The translations under genes were made by a program, and so were the position numbers. The notes beneath the pieces are model-generated. The model had not been told where the DNA came from, made no database searches, and was given only the letters and a program-made list of their open reading frames with translations. Below are positions 1-8,597 of a stretch of 64,000 nt of DNA, in pieces; the stretch's first letter is position 1; each line of letters opens with the position of its first letter. This stretch comes from an uncultured Bacteroides sp. (GTDB lineage Bacteria > Bacteroidota > Bacteroidia > Cytophagales > Cyclobacteriaceae), in contig CABHOV010000073.1 of the NCBI GenBank assembly GCA_902168185.1, positions 124,001 through 188,000 of the forward strand, written 5' to 3'.

Positions 1-9
1 GATTTTACT

Positions 10-1497
10 ATGTTGGTTTTAGTACGATCCTGGTCGAGAGTTTGTCTCCTCTCAATCGTGGCAATTTCCTGCAATCCGCCTCAAAAAGAAGCTTTTCCTT
101 CTGAACCGGCGGTTAGACTGGACCTCCATGCCATTCGCGAACGCGGTTATATAAATGCGCTCGTAGATAATAACTCCATTAGCTACTTTATATATAAGGG
201 CAAGCCGATGGGATATGAATATGAATTGCTGCAAGATCTTGCAAAACACCTGAAAGTTGGGTTAAAAATTAAAGTCACCAGCGGTGTAGAGTCCGCAATA
301 GATCAATTAAATAAAGGTGAAGGTGATATTATAGCTTTTCCGCTTACGATTAATAAGCCTCGAAAAGAATTAGTTGCATTTACACGGCCGCATTTTAATA
401 CATACCAGGTTCTTGTTCAACGCAAGCCTGTGAACTGGCGCAAGTTGAACGAAGATCAGATTAATGCATCGCTCATCCGAACCCCATCCGCATTGGGAGG
501 TAAAGAAATACATGTCATTAAAGGTACCAGTCATGCGATGCGGATTAAAAATCTGTCTGAAGAGATCGGTACAGATATACTTGTAAAAGAAGATACACTG
601 AATTCTGAAAGTGAATCGTTGATCAGAAAAGTTTCTGTTGGTGAAATAGACTATACCATTGCCGATCACACCATGGCACAGGTGAACGCTGCATACTATC
701 CTAATCTGGATGTAAGCACAGTGCTAAGTATACCACAACAGATCGCCTGGGCTGTACGCAAAAATTCTCCGGAGTTGGTAACTGAAATTGATGACTGGTT
801 GCTTCAGATAAAAAAGCGGCCAACCTTCATGGTGATCTATAATCGTTACTTTAAAAGCCCGCGTACATCGTTGATACGCATGAAGAGTGACTACTTCTCT
901 TATGGTAGTAACCGTCTTTCACCGTATGATGATCTCATTAAAGAAGGCGCAAAAAAATTGCAATGGGATTGGCGTTTACTCGCTGCCGTTGTATATCAGG
1001 AATCTAAATTTAATCCAACCGAAGAGTCGTGGGCGGGTGCACGCGGATTGATGCAGTTGATGCCTGAAACCGCCAAGCGCTTCGGAGCAAAAAATGTTAA
1101 TGACCCGAAGCAAAGTATGAATGCCGGTGTTAGCTATTTAAAATACCTGGATCGATACTGGAGAAAATCTGTACCGGATTCTGTGCAACGTTTGAAGTTT
1201 ATTTTAGCATCCTATAACGCAGGACTCTCACATATACTGGATGCGAAAAAATTATTGCGCAAGTATGGTAAAGATAAAAGCGTTGCGGTGTGGGATGATA
1301 ATGTACAATACTACCTGCTAAAAAAATCTGATCCGGGATTTTATCGCGACCCTGTTGTGGCTGCGGGATATTGCAAATGCGAAGAACCTGTAAACTATAT
1401 ACAGGATGTCTTCGAACGTTATGAGGAGTATAAAATTCACATCAAAGACGATCTTTTTGATGAAAGTGCTATTCAAAGTGTAGTAACTTCAAATTGA
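10..1497 (+). CDS. mltF: MltF-like membrane-bound lytic murein transglycosylase (lipoprotein)
   Basis: Predicted periplasmic lipoprotein that cleaves peptidoglycan glycan strands. The N-terminus is a lipoprotein signal with lipobox AISC and Cys21 as the acylation site, which supports this start even though the frame stays open to the window edge. Residues about 40-280 resemble a type 3 solute-binding domain (GYEYELLQDLAKHL, then SALGGKEIHVIKGTS). Residues about 305-460 are an SLT domain with the catalytic Glu331 in VVYQESKFNP, followed by GLMQLMPETA and ASYNAG. This two-domain order is that of MltF, and the length (495 aa) fits. The amino-acid-binding half is thought to sense muropeptides in the family; nothing here proves the ligand. 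Confidence 0.9.
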   Translation: MLVLVRSWSRVCLLSIVAISCNPPQKEAFPSEPAVRLDLHAIRERGYINALVDNNSISYFIYKGKPMGYEYELLQDLAKHLKVGLKIKVTSGVESAIDQLNKGEGDIIAFPLTINKPRKELVAFTRPHFNTYQVLVQRKPVNWRKLNEDQINASLIRTPSALGGKEIHVIKGTSHAMRIKNLSEEIGTDILVKEDTLNSESESLIRKVSVGEIDYTIADHTMAQVNAAYYPNLDVSTVLSIPQQIAWAVRKNSPELVTEIDDWLLQIKKRPTFMVIYNRYFKSPRTSLIRMKSDYFSYGSNRLSPYDDLIKEGAKKLQWDWRLLAAVVYQESKFNPTEESWAGARGLMQLMPETAKRFGAKNVNDPKQSMNAGVSYLKYLDRYWRKSVPDSVQRLKFILASYNAGLSHILDAKKLLRKYGKDKSVAVWDDNVQYYLLKKSDPGFYRDPVVAAGYCKCEEPVNYIQDVFERYEEYKIHIKDDLFDESAIQSVVTSN

Positions 1498-1607
1498 CAG
1501 GATATATACTGTATATATAGTAAGCGTTGGAACGTATTTAAAAGTTGTTGCATAATCAACTTTACCTTGATAACTTTTCTTAGTTAAATTTTAAAAACCC
1601 TCTTTTT

Positions 1608-2444
1608 ATGAAAACCATCAAAATGATGATGGGGTCAATGCTATTGCTTTGCCTCATCCTGATCTCGTCATGCGATCCATCGCATCCTTGTCGCACATGT
1701 CGTATCGATAAAGTTTATTGGGAAGATGAGTGGCATAAAGCCTACTACAGTAGCTCCGGAAGACTGGTAAAGCTCGAAGCTGCAGGAAGTAAAATTCTTT
1801 TTCAGTACAACGGATCGGATCAGTTGATAAGTGCAGAAATATATACTGGTGATCCTGCACCAGAGTATAGCTTCGATTTTACACACGGCCCTTTGGGTAT
1901 CGTAGAGTCGGATGTTTATGATTCTTATGGACATCGAAGGCATTTTGATTTTCACTACGCTTCTCCAACGGTTGTAGACTACCTTGTTGAAAGCGAATAT
2001 GGTGGAGGTGCTGGTGATCCTCCTACATTTGTAATACAGAAGGATATGACATATAGCAGTGGAAATGTGACGTTTGTAAGCGGGACTGTAAATGGTAATC
2101 CGTTCACAGGCTATACCGGCTCTGCTTACGACAAGAAGACAAATCCATTTAAGTTACTGGCACAAGCCGTGGGTAATCCTGTGTTCTTTCCGGTGTGTAA
2201 TATCGTGTCTTATCCGGTAGTTCAGTATGATATATCGTTCCTGAATATTTTCTCAAAGAACAATCCTGGCAAAGGTATATATGAAGTGCCGGTGGGCGGT
2301 GGTCCAGAAGTGCAGCAGCCGCAGGATTTTACGTATGTATATACATCATCGTATGTTGAGTCACTTGTGTGGAATGATGATCTGGCAGGTGCCAATAAAT
2401 ATGCTTTCTCCTATAATTGTGGCTTCTCTTCAACAGAAGATTGA
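1608..2444 (+). CDS. hypothetical lipoprotein
   Basis: Secreted lipoprotein of 278 aa with a clear signal: a hydrophobic stretch followed by ISSC, Cys22 being the likely lipidated residue. Another Cys pair follows (CRTC, near residues 28-31). The mature part is rich in Tyr, Ser and short beta-like segments (SGRLVKLEAAGSKILFQY), a style seen in Bacteroidota surface lipoproteins with YD- or DUF4595-like sheets, but I do not recognise a family with certainty. It stands alone between an upstream transglycosylase on the same strand (110 bp gap) and kmo facing it. No function is assigned. Confidence 0.7.
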   Translation: MKTIKMMMGSMLLLCLILISSCDPSHPCRTCRIDKVYWEDEWHKAYYSSSGRLVKLEAAGSKILFQYNGSDQLISAEIYTGDPAPEYSFDFTHGPLGIVESDVYDSYGHRRHFDFHYASPTVVDYLVESEYGGGAGDPPTFVIQKDMTYSSGNVTFVSGTVNGNPFTGYTGSAYDKKTNPFKLLAQAVGNPVFFPVCNIVSYPVVQYDISFLNIFSKNNPGKGIYEVPVGGGPEVQQPQDFTYVYTSSYVESLVWNDDLAGANKYAFSYNCGFSSTED

Positions 2445-2456
2445 CATGTAGATATG

Positions 2457-2506
2457 TTGGACTATAGCTCTTGCTGAAGTGATTCAGCTATAGCTTTGAA
2501 GTCCAA
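2457..2506. other. imperfect inverted repeat at the kmo 3' end
   Basis: Outer arms TTGGACT (2457-2463) and AGTCCAA (2500-2506) enclose an inner perfect stem GCTGAA / TTCAGC (2473-2478, 2483-2488) with a 4-nt loop, partly bridged by TATAGCT pairings. It overlaps the stop codon and last codons of kmo and sits between two convergent genes only 17 bp apart, so it could end transcription from either side. There is no clear T tract, so the terminator role is inferred. Confidence 0.4.
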
Positions 2507-3811
2507 TGACTCCCATTGATCCTGTATTCCGGGCCTGCTCATCACCTCGTTCATGATCTTTGCTTGTAAGCGACTGATGGTGTAGGCTTCGGAGTATCGG
2601 ATGTGGTCATGGAATGTAACCATCGCGTATAGCGGAATCCATTTTTCGGGATATAGCGTGTGAAGTCTTGCTTCAATTTTCTTCCGTAATAAAAAATCTG
2701 CGTCTGCCACAAGGTCACGCATCTCTACAAAATTATCAAGCGCCAGTTTTGCTATAGCGTCAGCGTCAGGTTTGCGTTGCTTTTGGAATTCAGATAATGC
2801 AATATCCCAGTGGTCATGATGCTTGTCCAGTAGTGCATTTAGAATTCTGCAATCTTCAAAACCAGCATTCATACCTTGTCCATAAAACGGAACGATCGCG
2901 TGTGCAGCATCACCAATAAGAAAAGTTTTGCTGCGTACCCAAGGGGAACATTTTATAGTAACCAGTGAAGAGGCAGGATTCCTGTTAAAGTCATCCAGAA
3001 GAGAAGGCATCAACTTCGTGGCATCCGGAAAAGTTGTCTTAAAGAAAGCTTCTATAGCACTGTCCGATGTCAATGTTGCAAAGGAAGGACCGCCTTCAAA
3101 GGGAAAGAATAACGTACACGTAAAGCTTCCGTCCGGATTGGGAAGAGCAATCATCATAAAGCTTTGTCGCGGCCAGATGTGCAGTGCATTTTTTTCAAGA
3201 TGAAACGCACCCGCTATACCGGCTGGTATATGAAGCTCTTTGTAACCATGATCTATATACTCTTGTGAAAAATTGAATCGTTCCGAGAATTGCATGGTTT
3301 GCCGTACAGCAGAAAAAGCTCCATCAGCACCAATCACAACATCAAATGTATGCGTTGACATATGATTTTCCGGAGACACTATCGTGATGGAAGTCTTGTC
3401 AGTATCAATATGCGTGATGCGTTGATTGAAGTGAAAAGAAACACCGGATGCTTCGGCCTTGTTGATCAATACTATATTAAGATCACTTCGCGATATAGAA
3501 TTAATGAACTGCCCTTCTTTGCCATACGGTTGAAAGGTAAGATTGCCTTGCAGGTCGTGCATCATACGGCCATGCATAGGGATCGCTACTTTTTTTATAG
3601 CATCTGCTAATCCCACCTCCTCAAGAGCTTTGAGGCCGCGTGTACTGAGCGCCAGATTAATGGAGCGTCCTGCTTGTAATGTATTCTTTCGCATGTCGGC
3701 CCTGCGCTCAAATACTGAAACCTTATAACCACGTTTACTCAAATATAGGGCGAGCAAAGAACCGACTAACCCTGCGCCTGCTATAGCGATAGCTTTCTTC
3801 GCGGTTGCCAT
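2462..3811 (-). CDS. kmo: kynurenine 3-monooxygenase
   Basis: FAD-dependent aromatic hydroxylase converting L-kynurenine to 3-hydroxykynurenine with NADPH and O2. The Rossmann motif GAGLVG (Gly12, Gly14, Gly17) opens the protein, followed by FERR. The second FAD motif, GDAAHAIVPFYGQGMNAG, is near residue 300 and matches the KMO signature rather than generic phenol hydroxylases. The 449-aa length suits the family, which carries a C-terminal extension. Its ATG overlaps the kynureninase stop by one base (TGATG), indicating translational coupling in one transcript. With kynU and 3-HAA dioxygenase nearby, the assignment is secure. Confidence 0.95.
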   Translation of the reverse strand: MATAKKAIAIAGAGLVGSLLALYLSKRGYKVSVFERRADMRKNTLQAGRSINLALSTRGLKALEEVGLADAIKKVAIPMHGRMMHDLQGNLTFQPYGKEGQFINSISRSDLNIVLINKAEASGVSFHFNQRITHIDTDKTSITIVSPENHMSTHTFDVVIGADGAFSAVRQTMQFSERFNFSQEYIDHGYKELHIPAGIAGAFHLEKNALHIWPRQSFMMIALPNPDGSFTCTLFFPFEGGPSFATLTSDSAIEAFFKTTFPDATKLMPSLLDDFNRNPASSLVTIKCSPWVRSKTFLIGDAAHAIVPFYGQGMNAGFEDCRILNALLDKHHDHWDIALSEFQKQRKPDADAIAKLALDNFVEMRDLVADADFLLRKKIEARLHTLYPEKWIPLYAMVTFHDHIRYSEAYTISRLQAKIMNEVMSRPGIQDQWESLDFKAIAESLQQEL

Positions 3812-5076
3812 CAGATCAGGCTGTTCAGAATTTCACCCACCCGATATATATCTTCAAATGAATTGTAGAGCGGAACAGGCGCTATGCGGATTACATTTGG
3901 TTCACGCCAATCGGCAATGATCCCTGCTTTATTTAATTGCTGAAATATTTTTTTGCCATTTTGTTTCATGAAGATCGAGAGCTGGCCCCCGCGCTCTTCG
4001 GGATTTGCAGGTGTAATGATTTTTAATGTGTTCTCAAGCGGATCGATGTCCTTTAGAATATATTCGAGGTAGGAGGTAAGTGCTACGCTTTTCTTACGCA
4101 ATGCTTTTATACCTGCCTCCTGAAATATTTCCAGTGATGCCAGCAAAGCTGCATTTTGAAATATAGGTACATTTGAAAGTTGCCATCCATCTACACCTTT
4201 CATTGGTTTGAATCCTTTTTTCATTCCAAAGCGCTCCTTCTCATCATATCCCCACCAGCCTGCAAAACGTGGCAACTCCGTATTGCTTTCATACTTCTCG
4301 TGTATATAGGCACCGGCAATTGCCCCCGGTCCTGCGTTTAAATATTTATAGCTACACCATACTGCAAAATCGACCTGATCTTTGTGAAGACTTAGCGGAA
4401 CATTACCTACTGCGTGTGCCAGGTCAAAGCCTGCTATAGCGCCCACACTGTGAGCCGCGGCTGTAATTTTAGGTATATTGAAAAATTGACCGGTATAGTA
4501 TTGAACACCTCCTAAAATTACCAGTGCAACTTCGCGTCCATGCTCTTCAATCGCACTAACGATATCTTCTGTTCGCAATGTGAATTCTTCTTCACGGGGT
4601 TTAAGCTCTATTAATACTTTTTCAGGATTTAATCCGTGGAATTTTATTTGTGTTTCATATGCATATTGATCCGATGAAAACGCTCCCGCCTCAACAATAA
4701 TTTTATAACGCTCAGTGGTCGGTATATAAAATGATACCATCATCAAATGTAAATTAACCGTGAGCTGATTCATGGCGATTACCTCGGAAGGTTTAGCGCC
4801 TACAATACCTGCCAGTGCTTTCTTGGTAAGTTGATGGTGGTATATCCACGGCCGCCTCGAATGAACATGTCCTTCTCCGCCAAGTTTTGCCCAGTCCTCC
4901 AACTCCTCGTTGATAAACTGTTTTGTTGTTTTAGGCTGAAGTCCAAGCGAGTTCCCGATGAGGTAAATGGCCTGCTTGTTATTTACTTTCGGAATCAGAA
5001 ACTTATTCCGGTAATTGCGAAGTGTATCTTCCTTGTCAGATTGTTTGGCGAACTGAAGTGTATTCTTAAATTTCAT
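3811..5076 (-). CDS. kynU: kynureninase
   Basis: PLP enzyme hydrolysing 3-hydroxykynurenine (or kynurenine) to 3-hydroxyanthranilate (or anthranilate) and alanine. The PLP lysine is Lys244 in CSYKYLNAGPGAIAG, a diagnostic kynureninase motif; HSRRPW and GFKPMKGVDGWQLSN are also typical. The 421-aa length is normal. The gene directly precedes kmo with a TGATG junction. Its presence with kmo, 3-HAA dioxygenase and an aminomuconate semialdehyde dehydrogenase points to use in tryptophan/kynurenine breakdown, although the same steps can feed quinolinate and NAD synthesis. Confidence 0.96.
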   Translation of the reverse strand: MKFKNTLQFAKQSDKEDTLRNYRNKFLIPKVNNKQAIYLIGNSLGLQPKTTKQFINEELEDWAKLGGEGHVHSRRPWIYHHQLTKKALAGIVGAKPSEVIAMNQLTVNLHLMMVSFYIPTTERYKIIVEAGAFSSDQYAYETQIKFHGLNPEKVLIELKPREEEFTLRTEDIVSAIEEHGREVALVILGGVQYYTGQFFNIPKITAAAHSVGAIAGFDLAHAVGNVPLSLHKDQVDFAVWCSYKYLNAGPGAIAGAYIHEKYESNTELPRFAGWWGYDEKERFGMKKGFKPMKGVDGWQLSNVPIFQNAALLASLEIFQEAGIKALRKKSVALTSYLEYILKDIDPLENTLKIITPANPEERGGQLSIFMKQNGKKIFQQLNKAGIIADWREPNVIRIAPVPLYNSFEDIYRVGEILNSLI

Positions 5077-5164
5077 ACTTAAAGTGTAGTCTTTTAATAG
5101 ATGGATATTTAAGGGGTATAGATGAAAATTAAGTTTTAATATATAGTGAATGCATGCTGGTGAA

Positions 5165-5641
5165 TTAAAATAATGAGAGTTGTCTTAATATCGCGCCTTC
5201 ATGATATAGCAGCCATTCTTTATTTTCGAGTCCGCCTCCATATCCTACCAGGTCACCGCTTTTGCCAATCACGCGATGGCAGGGTGCTATAATAGCAATA
5301 GGATTTTGTCCATTTGCTAAACCAACAGCACGTATAGATTTGATGTCTCCTACGCGAAGCGCGATCTCTTCATACGAAACCGTTTTTCCGTAGGGAATAG
5401 TCATCAACGCGTTCCATACTTTTACCTGAAAAGCTGATCCGCGGAAATCAAGTTCAACGGTGAAGAATTTTCGTCCCTTAAAAAAATACTCATCCAGCTC
5501 GTTGATGCACTGATCGATTACGGCTGTCCGGACTTCTTCCTCTCGGGAGTTTTTTAAAAAATTCATTGTGATAATCTTGTCGTTCTCCGACTCAATTATA
5601 AAATCGCCAACAGGCGAGCTATAGTATCCAATTCCTTTCAT
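5165..5641 (-). CDS. ogt: methylated-DNA--[protein]-cysteine S-methyltransferase
   Basis: Suicide repair protein that transfers O6-alkyl groups from guanine to its own cysteine. The acceptor Cys121 lies in the invariant PCHRVIG motif, followed by GYGGG and a conserved ENKEWLLYHE tail; the helix-turn-helix arginine-finger region is IRAVGLANGQNP. At 158 aa this is the short Ogt/MGMT form without an Ada regulatory domain. It lies between the 3-HAA dioxygenase gene (91-bp gap upstream) and kynU (88-bp gap downstream), an odd functional neighbour that is probably co-oriented by chance or transcribed separately. Confidence 0.95.
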   Translation of the reverse strand: MKGIGYYSSPVGDFIIESENDKIITMNFLKNSREEEVRTAVIDQCINELDEYFFKGRKFFTVELDFRGSAFQVKVWNALMTIPYGKTVSYEEIALRVGDIKSIRAVGLANGQNPIAIIAPCHRVIGKSGDLVGYGGGLENKEWLLYHEGAILRQLSLF

Positions 5642-5732
5642 GTGGTGTATATATACTCACAATGCATGGTGCAACATTGGGCAGTATAATGTTATGCTAA
5701 ATTGTTGTTCCAGAATAGCGGTTATATTTTGC

Positions 5733-6263
5733 TTATACAAATCGTGGGTCCGCCTCCATCACTGTTCCGCATTTCTTGCAGGTCCGTAGTTCCTTTGATC
5801 CATAGAATTCGCGGAAGCGTGGAATGAAATCCTTTTCAATATTATCTAAATGAAAACGATATTCATGCAGCTTGGTATTGCAATGGTCGCAATACCAAAT
5901 CAATCCATCTTCTATATCTTTCTCGGGACGTTTACATTCAATTACAAGCCCTATAGAATTAGCAGGACGCTCCGGACGATGTGGGACTCTTGAAGGAAGC
6001 AAAAACATTTCTCCGGCTTTTATCGGAATATCGACCGGCTTGCCATCCTCTTGTATACGCACATTGATATCACCCTCCAGTTGATAGAATAATTCTTCTG
6101 TCTCATTAAAGTGATAATCCTTTCGCGCATTCGGTCCACCGACAATCATAACGATATAGTCACCAGCATCAGTATAGAGATTTTTATTTCCAACCGGAGG
6201 TTTCAACAGGTCGCGATTTTCTTTGATCCATTGATTTAGATTAAACGGTCTGCGAATAGCCAT
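5733..6263 (-). CDS. nbaC: 3-hydroxyanthranilate 3,4-dioxygenase
   Basis: Fe(II) cupin enzyme opening the ring of 3-hydroxyanthranilate to 2-amino-3-carboxymuconate semialdehyde. The iron ligands expected for the bacterial enzyme are visible as His51, Glu57 and His95 (YHFNETEE and PSRVPHRP). The C-terminal rubredoxin-like metal site is complete: Cys125/Cys128 (CDHC) and Cys162/Cys165 (CKKC). At 176 aa it matches bacterial NbaC-type proteins. It is the first gene of the minus-strand kynurenine set and is divergent from the SDR/AMSDH pair, with 89 bp between the two starts that probably carries both promoters. Confidence 0.96.
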   Translation of the reverse strand: MAIRRPFNLNQWIKENRDLLKPPVGNKNLYTDAGDYIVMIVGGPNARKDYHFNETEELFYQLEGDINVRIQEDGKPVDIPIKAGEMFLLPSRVPHRPERPANSIGLVIECKRPEKDIEDGLIWYCDHCNTKLHEYRFHLDNIEKDFIPRFREFYGSKELRTCKKCGTVMEADPRFV

Positions 6264-6352
6264 ATAAATAAATGTATAATGTTGTATGCGGTTATGTCAA
6301 CCAATCTATTCCTTTCTTAAATTTAACAACAATTCAGTTACATACTTTAATA

Positions 6353-7138
6353 ATGAATCTTGATTTAAAAGGTAAACGTGCAGTGGTATGCGGCAGCACG
6401 CAAGGTATAGGCAAGGCGTCTGCTATAGAGCTTGCGTTATTGGGAGCAAATGTGACCTTAATTGCCCGGAATGAGGAAAAGCTAAAAGACGTTTTGCAAA
6501 TGCTATCAATGCAAGGTGATCAACAGCACACGTATATAGTTGCCGATTTTGATTCACCGGAAACGCTCGAAAGCAAAGTGAAAAAGTATGCCGCTGAACG
6601 TGCCGTACACATTCTCGTAAATAACACGGGTGGGCCACCGGCCGGGCAAGCTATCGATGCACAGATACAGGATTTTGTAAAAGCTTTTTCAAACCATCTT
6701 CTCTGCAATCAGATTTTGGTTCAGGCATTTGTAGATGGAATGAAGCGCGAAAAATATGGACGAATCATTAATGTTATTTCTACTTCCGTGAAGGTTCCTA
6801 TTCGCGGGTTAGGTGTTTCCAATACGATTCGAGGAGCCGTTGCTAATTGGTCAAAGACATTGTCACTAGAGCTGGCACCGTTTGGCATTACCGTCAATAA
6901 CGTATTGCCGGGTTCTACCATGACAGGGCGACTCGAGTCTCTCATTGCATCAAAGGCAGAGAAGGGCGGAAAGACTTTTGATGAAGCGAAGCAAGACATG
7001 ATCAATGAAATTCCGGCAGCACGTATAGGGGATGCACATGAAGTGGCAGCTGCCATTGCATTCCTCGCGACTCCGGCAGCAGGCTATATAAATGGGATCA
7101 ATGTTCCGGTAGATGGAGGCCGCACGGGCAGTTTATAA
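6353..7138 (+). CDS. SDR-family protein with substituted catalytic Tyr/Lys
   Basis: Short-chain dehydrogenase/reductase fold of 261 aa. The dinucleotide motif GSTQGIG (residues 14-20), NNTGG (90-94) and the Ser in ISTS (142-145) are present, but aligning to FabG-type sequences the YxxxK motif becomes S156-N-T-I-R160, so both catalytic Tyr and Lys are missing. I chose the ATG at 6353 because GKRAVV and the nucleotide motif follow at the usual distance; a longer frame from 6272 would add 27 unlikely residues. It lies 3 bp before the AMSDH gene, so it probably acts in the lower kynurenine pathway, perhaps on an unstable muconate intermediate; the substrate is unknown. Confidence 0.85.
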   Translation: MNLDLKGKRAVVCGSTQGIGKASAIELALLGANVTLIARNEEKLKDVLQMLSMQGDQQHTYIVADFDSPETLESKVKKYAAERAVHILVNNTGGPPAGQAIDAQIQDFVKAFSNHLLCNQILVQAFVDGMKREKYGRIINVISTSVKVPIRGLGVSNTIRGAVANWSKTLSLELAPFGITVNNVLPGSTMTGRLESLIASKAEKGGKTFDEAKQDMINEIPAARIGDAHEVAAAIAFLATPAAGYINGINVPVDGGRTGSL

Positions 7139-7141
7139 CGC

Positions 7142-8584
7142 ATGGAGAAGATTTATAACTATATCAATGGCGAATTGGTCGAGCCTATATCCGGAAGTTT
7201 CCTCGACAACTATAATCCTGCCGAGGGAAAGATATATAGTGTGATTCCGGATTCAGATCAACACGATGTAGCGAATGCTGTTGCTGCTGCGAAAGCCGCA
7301 TTTATCCAGTGGTCGGCTATGGCTGTTGAAAAGCGGTCTGCTGTATTAACACGCATTGCCGATTTGATTGATCGTGACCTTGATAAGCTTGCCCTGGCAG
7401 AAAGTATAGATAACGGCAAACCTGTAAAACTGGCAAAAGTTGTTGATATACCACGCGCTTCTGCCAATATGCGTTTCTTTGCCAGTGGTGCTATTCACTT
7501 TGCCAGCGAAGCGCACGTTACAGGTACAGATGCCATTAATTATACGGTAAGAAATCCGATTGGTATTGCCGGGTGTATATCTCCGTGGAACCTGCCGCTA
7601 TATTTATTCACCTGGAAAATTGCACCTGCACTGGCGTCTGGCTGTACCGTTGTTGCCAAACCTTCTGAGCTCACACCGATGACTGCCTTTTTATTTTCTA
7701 AGCTTTGTATAGAGGCAGGGTTGCCCAAAGGTGTCCTAAATATAGTACATGGTCTCGGGCCTAAAGCCGGGCAGGCTATTATCGAGCATCCCGAAATTCC
7801 CGCTATATCTTTTACAGGAGGCACAGTAACCGGAAAGAAAATTGCCGCTACGGCTGCACCCCTGTTTAAAAAGCTTTCGCTTGAACTCGGCGGTAAAAAT
7901 CCCAATATCATATTTGCTGATTGTGATTTTGAACAGGCCGTAAGCACATCTATACAATCCTCTTTTTCAAATCAAGGTGAGATCTGTTTATGTGGATCGC
8001 GAATTTTTGTAGAGCAAAGTATATATAAGAAGTTTGTAGACGAATTTGTGAAGCGCACAAAAGCATTGGTGACAGGCGATCCGCTAATAGATGTTACCAA
8101 TACAGGTGCATTGGTATCGGAGGTACACATGAATAAAGTTTTGGCCTATATAGATATCGCGCAGCAAGAAGGAGGAATGATAGAAACTGGTGGCAGCCGT
8201 GTTACTATATCGGGCCGATGTGCGCAGGGATATTTTGTTGAGCCCACCGTGATCACCGGATTGGATTGTGCGTGCCGTACCAATCAGGAGGAGATCTTCG
8301 GACCGGTCGTTACCATTACACCCTTCGTGAAAGAAGAAGAAGTGATTGAGTATGCCAATAGTACACCGTATGGGCTATCCGCCACAATCTGGACGGAAAA
8401 CCTGAAGCGTGCTCATCGTGTAGCAGCTGAGGTAAAGAGTGGAATCGTGTGGGTGAATTGCTGGCTCTTCCGTGATCTGCGCACACCTTTCGGAGGCATG
8501 AAGCAATCCGGTATTGGCCGTGAAGGTGGCTGGGAAGCGTTACGATTTTTTACCGAAGCAAAAAATGTTTGTATTAAATTGTAA
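7142..8584 (+). CDS. nbaE: 2-aminomuconate 6-semialdehyde dehydrogenase (AMSDH-type ALDH)
   Basis: NAD-dependent aldehyde dehydrogenase oxidising 2-aminomuconate semialdehyde to 2-aminomuconate. The ALDH core is complete: PWNLPL, the general base Glu in LELGGKNP (about residue 248) and the catalytic Cys282 in NQGEICLCGSR. The subgroup is indicated by TVRNPIG and CWLFRDLRTPFGG, which carry the two arginines that bind the substrate carboxylate in AMSDH and hydroxymuconate semialdehyde dehydrogenases. Length 480 aa. It is coupled to the SDR (3-bp gap) and lies beside 3-HAA dioxygenase, which favours aminomuconate over hydroxymuconate semialdehyde as substrate. Confidence 0.88.
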   Translation: MEKIYNYINGELVEPISGSFLDNYNPAEGKIYSVIPDSDQHDVANAVAAAKAAFIQWSAMAVEKRSAVLTRIADLIDRDLDKLALAESIDNGKPVKLAKVVDIPRASANMRFFASGAIHFASEAHVTGTDAINYTVRNPIGIAGCISPWNLPLYLFTWKIAPALASGCTVVAKPSELTPMTAFLFSKLCIEAGLPKGVLNIVHGLGPKAGQAIIEHPEIPAISFTGGTVTGKKIAATAAPLFKKLSLELGGKNPNIIFADCDFEQAVSTSIQSSFSNQGEICLCGSRIFVEQSIYKKFVDEFVKRTKALVTGDPLIDVTNTGALVSEVHMNKVLAYIDIAQQEGGMIETGGSRVTISGRCAQGYFVEPTVITGLDCACRTNQEEIFGPVVTITPFVKEEEVIEYANSTPYGLSATIWTENLKRAHRVAAEVKSGIVWVNCWLFRDLRTPFGGMKQSGIGREGGWEALRFFTEAKNVCIKL

Positions 8585-8597
8585 TATAGTATAGATG

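Noticed and set aside
5642-5732. Palindromic GTGTATATATAC before ogt as an Ada-type operator
   Set aside because: The symmetry comes from a TATA-rich stretch common all over this window; no regulator or second site supports it.
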